From Cladochytrium replicatum (Eukaryota > Chytridiomycota > Chytridiomycetes > Cladochytriales > Cladochytriaceae), in contig JAHLKD010000065.1 in NCBI GenBank assembly GCA_025526935.1, forward strand, positions 248,001 to 312,000: a DNA stretch of 64,000 nt. Direction: 5' to 3'. The position numbers and the translations under genes are program-made. Numbering within the stretch: position 1 is the stretch's first letter; every line of letters starts with the position of its first letter. Below are positions 11,403-20,744 of this stretch, one piece after another. The notes under the pieces were generated by a model. It had not been told where the DNA came from, did no database searches, and saw nothing but the letters and a program-made list of their open reading frames with translations.

Positions 11403-13623
11403 TCAAGCAGTCTTTTTAGCCTTGACTTTTTCCGCTGATTCTGAGATTTCAACTGCTTGGAACTCCCTTGTGAGCACATTGAACACCGCACCAAAGAAAT
11501 ACGCAAGGACTGTGCACGTAAATGTGATAACGTTGTACGGCATGCTGAAGTCAGGGGTGGGCATGTCAACAAGAATATTCTCCGTATAAAATATCCTTGG
11601 TTCTGACGACGCATTTTGAACGGTTATCACCGCTGGGCTGTTGGACATTGTCGAAGTCAAGAGTTGTGGAGGACAAACCAATTCTGTGAATCTTACCCAA
11701 TGTCGAATCCTCTGTTGGAATCTGGTGGATGTTCTGTGTATCTGAGGAACACCTTATCAAACTCAAAAGACAACGTTGTTGTACAATTCGGCGGTAGTGT
11801 GATCACTGCCTCAAGAAGAGACGGTCGCTCACGATCGACGGCAGGACGGAACTTGAACTGCTGAAGAGCTGCAGATTCTGAGCGCCATTCAGTCAGAATA
11901 TCACTACAGAGGAAGATTTTTGCTTACTAGAACCACAGCCCAATGTGCCGACCTTGAAGGTGTGAGCGTAAACTTTCAGTATCCAAGGAAGATTCTCCAT
12001 GTATATGATGTCCAAGGACGACTCCCCGAAATTGTGCAAAGCGACTTTAATTCCACCTCGCTCCTGGCCGTATCCTTAGACCGCGGATTACCAAGCGGTG
12101 CTTCAATCGTTTTTTTGGGGCCCAAATACCTGTAAGATATCGATGTGGCACGAACGCTGATGCGCTCGACCCTCCAGAAACGTCTTAAAGAGAAGCGAAT
12201 TTATGATGGAATCCCCATTGAGTCCGACTGCTCTTACCAGCATCGATCCAAAGATCACCCCATCTTGCACCCGGATCGAAATGGTATGGAAGCTCTTTTG
12301 AGAAGGATCAACGTTGTGTTACAAATGCTGGCAATAGGGTTACCCTTCTTGATTGAGTATGTAGCAGTCAGAGGTCGATTCCCAGCAGGGGTCTCTGGGC
12401 CCTGGATAGTGTTCTCTGTTGGTGCGGTAAACCCAACAAATCCATGGGTAGGTGGAACAGTAACATAAAGAAGAGACTCCTTCGCTAGAGGGCACCCCCG
12501 CGTCACCAAACGATCGAACAACGTTGTAACCGAAAAATCTGGCAATCTTTAACTGAGTGACCATATAACTTAATGATCATGTTGAATGTACCAGCTGATC
12601 CGCTTCGTCGCACCGCATCATGCACCACTGTAAGTGTTTGGTTCAATTGAATGAACCGAGAAGAGCATGTTGGATTCTAATCGCTGATGAGACAAGAAAT
12701 CAGGCTGAGCTGGACACGTACTGAACATCCGGTGACTAGAGAGATTCCCACTGAGTGATAATTGGTATCGAAAATTCGGTATGCATTCAGGAGACTGCCA
12801 AATCCCGACTAAAGAAACGGAACGTTACCCCTCACACGTAAAGAAGCTCCATCAAACAACCAACCTTTGCTTGGCATGGTAACATCTTTGACCACGGAGT
12901 TAAGTTCTCTGTACACACATTTTCGCGTGGAAGCCGAGAGTATCGCACTCTTCCCGTTTGCGCTAAACTTAAAAAATCAGGCAATACTCTACAAGCATTG
13001 AAGCAAGAGCAAGAGCAAACACCTTTGGCATCTGGTGGCAAAAATGTCAAAAAAGGCTCCGTGGTCACAGACACAGTCATGAAGTTGAGGGAAGCACATA
13101 AAAGGCCGGCGAGAGAATTGATCAAGCCATTCCACTTGTGATCCACGCTAATAATAGTTTGCAAGTTCAGTGAGGTTCCAAATGTCCCGATCACAAAACA
13201 CACTCGATCGTGTTGTTGAAGGTAACCAGAATTTGTGCGCCTGAAGGCACACTTCTGGACGAATATCCCCATTTACGATAATCCCATCTCCCTTGTGTGA
13301 GTGTCAACTGAAGTTGTTCAACCCCGTAAGCTCCGACCATTTGGCCGAGCCCCCTCGGAAATAAATTGTAATGTTGAGCTGTTCGAGAATAATGATTAAA
13401 CTTCCTCTCATTCCACCAATCCTTTGAACCAACCATCCACGAGTTTGGCCGAGTCTCCATCCAGCTTGAACTCGAACGTGAAATCCGTCAGTACCTTTGA
13501 GTCCCTGAACTGCTCCATCCGCAAGATCTCACTAAACATCTCCCCGCCATCACGGACCGACGTGGCTTTTGCCAGTTCCCCGAGCCATAAAAGCGCCAGC
13601 AGCGCTGTTCCGAGAACCTCCAT
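11403..13623 (-). CDS. GPI16: GPI transamidase subunit PIG-T (Gpi16)
   Basis: The ATG at 13623 gives a signal peptide ([20 protein letters not shown]). Conserved PIG-T blocks then follow in order: [70 protein letters not shown], and near the C terminus [20 protein letters not shown] with a membrane helix and NVLTR. The tail is [12 protein letters not shown] is a lumenal ER component of the complex that cleaves the C-terminal signal of proprotein substrates and attaches the GPI anchor. The conserved VCTENLTPW cysteine region is intact. Several short introns are needed between the blocks. This gene is consistent with the GPI-type protein genes elsewhere in the window. Its start lies only 26 bp from the ALDH-like pseudogene start on the other strand. 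Confidence 0.88.
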
Positions 13624-13649
13624 TCCGCTACGCCACTGCACTGATACCG

Positions 13650-14921
13650 ATGCCAAAGTTCCTCAACTTCTTTGACAACGAGTTCGGCGAGCCTGTTCTG
13701 GGCGGTTACATTCCGACTTTCAAACCTGCAAACGGCGAAGTGCATGCGCATGTCCCGGACTCGACCGCGGAGGACGTTGAACTCGCCGCAAAACGAGCAT
13801 TTTGTCGCTTCGTCGGAATCAACCAAGGCTTATCGATCGGAATTGATGCGCAAGGTTGCTGACCTCATTTGAGGTGCGTTTTGAGGAGTTTGCGATCGCC
13901 GAATCAGTAGATCAGGGGAAGCCCATTATCATTGGCCTGTTCCATTAATATTCCCAGGTAGCTCGCTCTTCCCTCAGTTTAATTGATACTCATGTTTCAT
14001 TGTTTCAAAATAAGGGCTATTCACAACTTCCGATACTTTTCCACCTACATTCTTCACCTCGAGAATCCAACTTCGGACCTTGATGGCGTTGCAACCAGTT
14101 TTGCTGTACGCCAGCCGGTTGGAGTAGTACGTTCTTTATTAAATTAGACACAAATTTCATTGTTTAAGCTGGCATCTTCCCTTGATCTGATAGGCGGCTC
14201 TGATCTCTCCTTGGAATCTTCCTCTTTTTTGCTCACATGGAAAATTGCCCCGGCGATGGCTTGTAAGTGTTATCCATTATTTGACAACACCTTTGGGAAC
14301 ACCTGCATCTCTGAGGACCCTTTAGGAACACCTGCATCTTTGAGGACCGAGCAAACAGACGTGCATCCGTCTGAAATGTAGATTCTAGAATGGTTCTATG
14401 AAAATGGTGTTTGGTGTTGGACCGAAAGCAGGAAACGCACTCGTTGTTCATCCCGATGAAAGTTGAGGCAACCAATTCTTGCTCCTCTCCGAGATTTATG
14501 TTTTCTTGAGAAGGTGCCGCTTATTTCATTCACTGGTTGGTCTGCAACTGGCGAGGTTATTTCCAGGAATGCTGCACCATTCTTTAAAACGTTGTTGCTT
14601 GAAACTAGGTGGAAAGAATACAAACATAGTTTTTGCGGACTGTGATTGGGAGAAGGTACCGTTTGCAATCTACACAACCCATGTGCTTTGTTTTTATTCG
14701 CAACGTCATACTCTGGCAACATCCGTTCGTTCTTCATTCTTGAATCAAGGAGAGATTTGCCGCTGCGGGTCACGAATTTTGTGGAGGAGTCTATCTTTGA
14801 CCGATTTGTCGCCGATCTGTCAGATAGAACATCCAAGCTTGTTGTAGGTGACCCAAGCGACCCAAGAGACCCAAAAACGGATCTCGGTGCAATAGTGAGG
14901 TGTGACAACACAACAAAATGA
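13650..14921 (+). pseudogene. decayed ALDH8-type (2-aminomuconate semialdehyde-like) aldehyde dehydrogenase
   Basis: The start MPKFLNFFDNEFGEPVLGGY is well preserved. Family blocks then appear in order but in changing frames: STKAYRSELMRKVADL, FEEFAIAESVDQGKP, AIHNFRYFSTYILHLENP, AALISPWNLPLF, FLLTWKIAPAMAC, VFGVGPKAGNALVVHP, LISFTGWSATGEVISRNAAP, FADCDWEKVP, RSSFLNQGEIC and DRFVADLSDRTSKLVVGDPSDP. At least five frame changes fall inside conserved blocks with no intron signals to explain them (near 13800, 13868, 13945, 14228 and 14610-14780). The sequence stops before the C-terminal third of the enzyme. A 28-30 bp direct duplication sits at about 14290-14347. The enzyme family oxidises semialdehydes in tryptophan/kynurenine breakdown. 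Enough blocks survive to suggest recent decay. Confidence 0.8.
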
Positions 14922-15074
14922 TGACCAGATCCACCAACGCTCTGTGTTCATGGTTACTTTGCTATCCTTCTTTATGACACGGGAAACTGAATAAACGGAT
15001 GTAAGCAGGAAATGAGGCAACGGCATGTCGGAATTCATCCGAGTCAAGCACGAGTGGCGTTCCAAAGCTGAGCG

Positions 15075-15934
15075 TCATCGCAGCCCGTGCGAGCTTATGA
15101 GCGTTCGGTAGCAGCGCGTTTTCAGTGAGTTTGCTCCAAAACTCTGGGTAAGAGCACGCGGCGTTGAGATCTCCAACTCACAAAGCTGTGGAGACACACC
15201 GCGATCGACAATATGCCGGATTACATGTAACATTTTGTTCAGCTGGGGCGACTTTCCAAACTCTGTGCGATTCAAATCAAGTTTGAGCCTCTTCAGCTGA
15301 TCCAGCCGCAATCTGGACCCCACAAACGCTGCCCTGAGCCCAATCGCATGAGCCTCATCATTCTGATCACCACCGCGAACGCAGCACTGAAGCCCGCCCG
15401 TCGAGATCCTCAGCTCGACAACATTTGAAACTGTGTAAGCAACGAACGAGCCATTCCCGAATCTTCCAGGACCTCAAACACACTTTCCCAGCGCAACCAT
15501 GATGCACGTCGTCCACATATGAGTTGAATTCCCGCGTGCTCCACAGAATCCCGGTCAACCCCTCCCAGCTCGACATCGAGTCCCAAGATCCCGGTCCTCC
15601 CACTTCCAAGCATCTTACCCACTGAAGCAGTTTCAAATGTTCCCCAAAAATCTCACAGAATCGTCGAGCGCGCTCCTCGGTTGTGAGGCACAGAGTGTTG
15701 GAAAGCAATGGCATGCTGTGCTTCGGGAGCCAGCGGCACGTGCTCGAGAACAGCACGAGGGATGACAAGTTTGGAGTAACGCACGCACGATGGGAATCGT
15801 TTGAAATGCGTGGACAAAAGATGGGCTTGGAGAGATCTGGGTGGTTGAGTCGGAGAGATTTGGGACGTAAGGAGTCGAGGATTCCCTGGTTGCCTGACCA
15901 GCTTGGGTGGTGTACAGCCTAGGCATATACACAT
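15075..15934 (-). pseudogene. unrecognised broken gene, possibly F-box/LRR-like
   Basis: Three frames on the minus strand carry protein-like text that reads on from one to the next. The first is RYSKLVIPRAVLEHVPLAPE (about 15750). The second is CLTTEERARRFCEIFGEHLK and WVRCLEVGGPG (about 15600). The third contains VVELRISTGGLQ, LRLDQLKRLKLDLNRTEF and LNKMLHVIRHIVDRGVSP, ending near 15075. The first frame change, at about 15690, has no plausible splice sites. The Leu-rich spacing in the last segment recalls irregular leucine-rich repeats of fungal F-box proteins, but no F-box is seen. I do not recognise the family. It may be a decayed paralogue or a fast-evolving gene whose introns I could not place. 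Confidence 0.35.
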
Positions 15935-16858
15935 ACCTGGGAGAACAGGTACTGGGCCAAAGTGACGGAACCTGGAGTAGTTGTGCCAGCTACAACACAG
16001 CTAAAAACGCGCTACCGCTGCCAGGAGAAGCCCTTCGTTTATAACATTTAGTAGTCAAGCCGCATCTGTATAAAAGGTACGCTCGATGGGTGAATGGCGT
16101 GTATGAGTCTCAGGATCGACTCTACTCAACCACAAAGTAACGGAGTATACCCTGCTCACACAACGCTAATTAACCACACAGTTCATCATGTGGATCTGAT
16201 GGATTTTCAATCAATGGTGTCGGCTGATACTTTGAGCACACTGATGTGCTTAACAAAGAAGACTAAAGACAGGGAGCCTCAATATTGCATTCATTGGCAC
16301 CCCACAACTGGGAACTACAAGCCAATGTTTGAAGTTTCCAATTACTTCCCTTTCTAAGCTAGTTTCACTTATGAGACACGCGCTGATTCGGCTTCTTTGT
16401 TTACTTGACATTGAGGGTTCTTGTTACGCATAACTTTGGAAATTCCAAAGTTACGTTCTTTGGCAGGTATGTGTGCAAGCCCGGTCCCAACTTGTTTGAT
16501 ATCACGAAATGAAAGTTCCACAGTGTGCTGCAAGGTGTCGCTGAAACCCACGTACACCCTCAGCTCATGACAAAGATGCTTGTAGCTGGGATCGAAGGGT
16601 GGATATTGAAAATTTTACTGCCTGCAGAAGGCAAAGTGAGGTGTTGCAATACTGTTTTTGCTTTACATAACGGCGGTAACAAATCCACTTGATGGATTTG
16701 AAAAAAGGATTATTGGGTATGACTTCAAGTTGTTAAGTTGTCGTCATTTCTCACATCATTGACAAATGGAATCTGCCCACTTAGTGCCATTTTGTGGTCC
16801 CCCAAGCCCCATTATGGGTTAAGCCACACATCTTGGCTGTCAGATAATACCTGCTGAC
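15935..16858. other. intergenic interval, no recognised gene
   Basis: About 0.9 kb separates the broken gene from the Rho-like GTPase. Open stretches at 16094-16357 (+) and 16369-16557 (-) show no family features, no signal peptide and no flanking splice structure. The last 100 bases before 16859 are presumably promoter and 5' leader of the GTPase gene. Confidence 0.4.
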
Positions 16859-17764
16859 ATGAGCATTCCAACTCACAACAAGTTTGTGCATGGCGAGCCA
16901 TTCTTTGGCGAACCGACAGTCGAAGTGGACGATGATGCCCCAAACAAAAAAATTGTCTTCGTTGGTGACACTGGTGTCGGCAAAACCTCCATTGTGCTCG
17001 CTCTCCGTAATCACCGACTTATAGAGGTGCATTTCTTAATTAAACGAGGGCGCATGCATTTCAAGCTATTAACGGCTTTCTCTCTCTATTTTCTTTCAGG
17101 GCAATGTGCCAAGCATCTTCCAGTCAGCTTTCAAGGAAATATACGTTGAACCAGGCGTTTCCGCCAAGTGTTTCCTCTGCGATACTCTTGGTAAGAGTAA
17201 ATTATGATCGGGTCACTCTCCAGAAATCATCCATTCTATATCTCCGTCATAGGAAACGACTACGCAAATCTTGCGGGGGGAATTCTCGATCAACATAGGC
17301 GTCCCAATGCGTACAAGGACGCTCATGTGGTTGCGATATGTTTCAGTGTCGCTGACCGTAAGAGTTTTGAGAACGTAAAGCAAAAGGTTGGTCAGAATGG
17401 AAAGGAACAGCAGCTGGATTTACTCACATGAAATATTTGTCGTCCGTTGTAGTGGATTGTTGAAGTGAGGGAGCACTTCAAAGGAAAGCCTGTTGTTTTG
17501 GTTGCCACGAAAACTGATTTACGAGGGAAGGGCGGCGTTAAAGGAGTCACTGAAGATGAGGTACATACTTTTGTGAGATAATTGGGCGTAGTGTTTGTAA
17601 AAGCACGAATGTTTCAGGCAATGGATTTGGCCGCTGAAATTGATGCGGCGGACTATGTTGAGATCTCTGCTCTGGAATGTGACGAGGATGTCATCACAGA
17701 GGTCGAGAGGACTGTCGCGGCGGCAGCACTTTCGGTCAGGGACTCATTCTGCATCGTTATGTGA
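16859..17764 (+). CDS. atypical Rho-family small GTPase with CaaX box
   Basis: Five exons (16859-17026, 17100-17190, 17253-17386, 17453-17560, 17618-17764) join to 215 residues without a frame break. An N-terminal extension of about 28 residues precedes the P-loop GDTGVGKTS. G3 reads DTLGN where Ras/Rho proteins have DTAGQ. G4 is ATKTDL and G5 is EISALE, both Rho-like. The last four residues, CIVM, form a CaaX prenylation box. The effector-loop threonine of Rho (PTVF) is serine here (VPSIFQSAF), and the catalytic glutamine is asparagine. Slow or absent GTP hydrolysis is therefore likely, as in the constitutively loaded Rnd-type proteins. A role at the plasma membrane in polarity or actin control is inferred from the family. 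Confidence 0.8.
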
Positions 17765-17942
17765 AGTCGCTTCATTATATTGTGCTCGATACCTAAACTC
17801 TATCTGTTGCTCTACCATGATCGGCAAAAAAAATTTCTTCATATTGTGATGTGTTTCATCTGAACTCGGTATGAATCGAATAAAGTGCTGCTTTAAAGCC
17901 GTCTGAAATGTATAACCTTGCCGACGTGGAGCATGCTCATGG

Positions 17943-19306
17943 CTAAATAGAAATGTGCAAGCCCTCTCGGACAAATTTCTCAATGGCACTATTGACTGAA
18001 CTGTGATCTTCCAGCATGACCTGATGCCCGATGGCAGGAAGACTACGAATCAAGAAGATTATTAACATTCCAAGATATATAAAAACTGATTTTCACGACT
18101 TACATAATTGGTTCAGGAGCATATACAGAAGATTTACTCACCCAGTCATGAATTTCCTTCAAAGCTGGAACAGGCTGTAGTTTCATCAGCATGGAACATG
18201 GTAAAATGACCCAGTATCTTACTGGTGTTAGTTTATCAACCTATTTACGAACAAACGAACGATCTGACATCAGCTTCCATCCAATATCGATATATCGAAT
18301 TACCTCTCCTCCGATTAAAAGGACTCCACCCTTGATCGCTTCGAACTCTGAAGATGGCGCCCATTGATTTTTGCGCTTATGGGCCTTTGCCATTGCCAAA
18401 ACTGTAATTGTCTTCACCGAAGCGTTCCATGCCAGCTGCTTCAATCGTAGCTCCTCGCTCGCATTTGGGCCTAGCATCCGATTTACAGAGTGAGATTGTG
18501 CGCCTCCCATTCGATCAAAATAGCGAAGAATGACGACAAGCGCCCAAGAAGCATCAGCTGCTTTCGAAGAACCTTCTCTCTCCTTCTCGGTCATTGTTGA
18601 CTTAGGGCAGATGAGAACGATTCCAGAAGGAACCGGTGGAGAAGAGGCAGCCTGATCTTGATGTGAAAGTCGAGTATTGAGTTTCACAGTCAGGCAAGTT
18701 CCCAACGAGTGGCCAATCAACACCAGTTTCCATGGCTGTAGCAAAAGTGTTAGGACTGTGTGTGCATTGAAGCCTAAGCACCAGCAGAACAGACCGCAGA
18801 GTATTTCTCTTTCAGTTCGCTGAAACGTTTGCTCAAAGCGGCATGAAGGTGATCAGCCTGATAATGATGGTTAATTACAGAACTGAGAACGCCTTGCGAT
18901 ATCCATCAGCCCCCCATACCATTCTATCGGTATCAAAGTCATTATCATCTTCCGAGTCATCGCTTGAGCCATGGCCAATAGAATTGATAGCGAATAAGTG
19001 AACATTTCGGCGTCCAGAGAAGTATGCGAACTGCTGGAAGAATTGTGGGAACTGGCCACCAGCGCCATGGATAAACATCAATAGGGTTTGCGTGCTCTCC
19101 TCATCGAATTCGCCAGACGATGTTGCTCCCCGCAGTGTTTTCCCATCAATATCGATGTGCCATGCAGCCAGTTCGCTGAGTGCCATTGCGTGGATGATAC
19201 AATTTTGTATCCTGAGTGATTGTTGTTGTGTGACCCACCGCCACAGTTCGTCATCGGCGGTTTCAGACTGTAACAGAAACTGTTGTTTGACAATATTGCG
19301 ATACAA
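17943..19306 (-). CDS. alpha/beta-hydrolase fold protein
   Basis: The exons show the fold in order. TLLMFIHGAGGQFPQFFQQF has the oxyanion-type HG motif, followed by HLFAINSIGHGSSDD. The nucleophile elbow is VLIGHSLGTCL, inside an exon at 18241-18744. The final exon carries the catalytic-histidine segment LPAIGHQVMLEDHSS and ends at 17943. Several introns lie between. GHSLG plus GHQVMLED are the usual Ser and His of lipases, esterases and ABHD-type hydrolases; the substrate cannot be told. An acidic run (DDSEDDNDFDTD) is inserted after the GHGSS segment. The true start is uncertain. The frame enters at about 19306 (YRNIVKQQFLLQ), and text upstream (EFDPAF, about 19335) continues in another frame, so a first exon or a frameshift may lie near 19310-19361. 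Confidence 0.72.
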
Positions 19307-19476
19307 CAGTCCAGCGGGAATGCTGGATCAAACTCGGGCTCATGAGATTTAAAAGGTCAACCGACAGAAAATAGAAAAACAATCCCACATTGCAAGCATG
19401 AAGACCAATTTAGCAAAAGGAAACGGACAGCAATCTCAGATCATAGAAGAAGAAAGCATAAGAGCTTTTTAATGGT

Positions 19477-19885
19477 CTATCCTGCGAGTGTTTTCCCCCC
19501 GTATCCAATGTCAGCAGGTTCAAATCCATTGAAGAAGATGTAGCTCCTCGTGGAGCTCACTCCCAGCTCGGCCTCGAAGAGTTCAGCGAACTGCTTTGAA
19601 AACTCAGAGTTTTCCGTGAGGTTGCTCGCCCCCAGACTGTAGAACTTAGCGACAGCAGCGGGCTCCGATGTCCCGTTCCAAACAAGGTTGGGCTGAGACT
19701 GGACTTGGACCGCCACAAACTTTTAAATCCCAAACGCAGTCAAGAAAGGAGTGGAGAACGCTGTGGGGGTGCGAACCTACCGATTTGGGCTTTCCGGTAA
19801 CTTTCACGATTAAATCGGTCGCCTTCTCGGCTAACGCTTTAAACGAAGCTGCGGTCGCGTTGGTGGTGATTTCAAGGAAAGGCAT
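19477..19885 (-). CDS. macrophage migration inhibitory factor-like tautomerase, copy 1
   Basis: Two exons (19781-19885 and 19477-19719, one 61-nt intron) encode 115 residues starting MPFLEITTNATAASFKALAE. After Met removal, Pro-2 is free as the catalytic base of the tautomerase superfamily. The lysine near position 33 (VKVTGKPKS) and the QSQPNLVWNGTSEPAAVAKF region match MIF, and the C terminus SYIFFNGFEPADIGYGGKT corresponds to the VYINYYDMNAANVGWN end of animal MIF. Length is the usual 115. MIF-type proteins are trimeric and catalyse keto-enol tautomerisation; the natural substrate in fungi is unknown. The second copy lies about 0.4 kb away in the same orientation with the intron at the same codon, so this is a tandem duplication. 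Confidence 0.88.
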
Positions 19886-20280
19886 ATCTGGGATACCACT
19901 CAAACGGCTTCTAAACGAGGCTCTTTTTATGCTTCTAGCTGCTCGCGCGGCCCATGACGCGGCTCCCACGATGCGGCGTTCTGTTTTGGTGGGACGGTTA
20001 GCCCTAAGATAATAGTGATCAGCAACCTTTTTTAAATAGTGATCTCTCAGCAGGGGATGTTCAATGTTCCTTGTGTTCTTGATTCAGGGTCACTTCAGGT
20101 GTGTGTTTTTATTCCAAACACCCAAAGTCGCTGCTTGCTCGTGGGCAAAGAAGATTCAATACTGCTGAACCAATCCGCTTGAGCGCGTTTAAAGAGATAT
20201 GTATTTCATTTCTATTTGAGTTTGTTTTGGGTTTAAGTAAAATATTGTCTGGAAATTTGCGTATATATCTTTGTGAAAAA
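19886..20280. other. intergenic spacer between the two MIF genes
   Basis: About 395 bp. It holds the promoter of copy 1 and the 3' end of copy 2. No additional gene is visible. Confidence 0.5.
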
Positions 20281-20680
20281 TCAGCCAGCAAAGGTTTTCC
20301 CTCCATAGCCAATGTCAGACGCTTCATAATCATTGAAGAAAATGTAGCTTCGAGTGGAGCTGACACCAAGCTCGCTTTCAAAAATGGCAGCAAGTTGCTT
20401 GGACAACTCAGAGTTGCTCTTGAGATTGATCCCACCAAGACTATAGAACTTTGCGATCGCAACAGGATCCGAAGTTCCGTTCCAAACAAAGTGAGGCTGC
20501 GACTGAACTTGCACAGTAACGTACTAGGGGGGGTGAGACGACTGATGAAATGAGACCGTTTAGGTGTAATCTCACCGATTTAGGCTTCCCAGTAACTTTC
20601 ACAATCGCGTCAGTTGCTTTCTCGAGCACCGCCCTGAACGCATCTGCAGAGGCATTTGTAGTGATTTCAAGGAAAGGCAT
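20281..20680 (-). CDS. macrophage migration inhibitory factor-like tautomerase, copy 2
   Basis: Two exons (20576-20680 and 20281-20523) encode 115 residues starting MPFLEITTNASADAFRAVLE. The intron lies after codon 35, exactly as in copy 1, and is 52 nt. Pro-2 and the GKPKS lysine are conserved. The QVQSQPHFVWNGTSDP block and the C-terminal SYIFFNDYEASDIGYGGKTF differ from copy 1 only by substitutions. Both copies look intact, so the pair seems to be under selection. It ends about 65 bp from the stop codon of the next minus-strand gene upstream, so its promoter is short or lies within that gene's 3' region. Confidence 0.88.
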
Positions 20681-20744
20681 TGTACACAAAGCCACACTGA
20701 GCAAATGAACGCTTAACAATAAAAAGTACAACCGTAAAATCTGA

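Noticed and set aside
11616-12468. Plus-strand open frames within the PIG-T gene
   Set aside because: The minus strand reads conserved PIG-T blocks through the same DNA.
15683-15922. Plus-strand open frame opposite the broken gene at 15075-15934
   Set aside because: No motif, and the minus-strand text reads more like protein.
17765-17942. Small minus-strand frame after the GTPase gene
   Set aside because: It lies in convergent 3' sequence and has no features.
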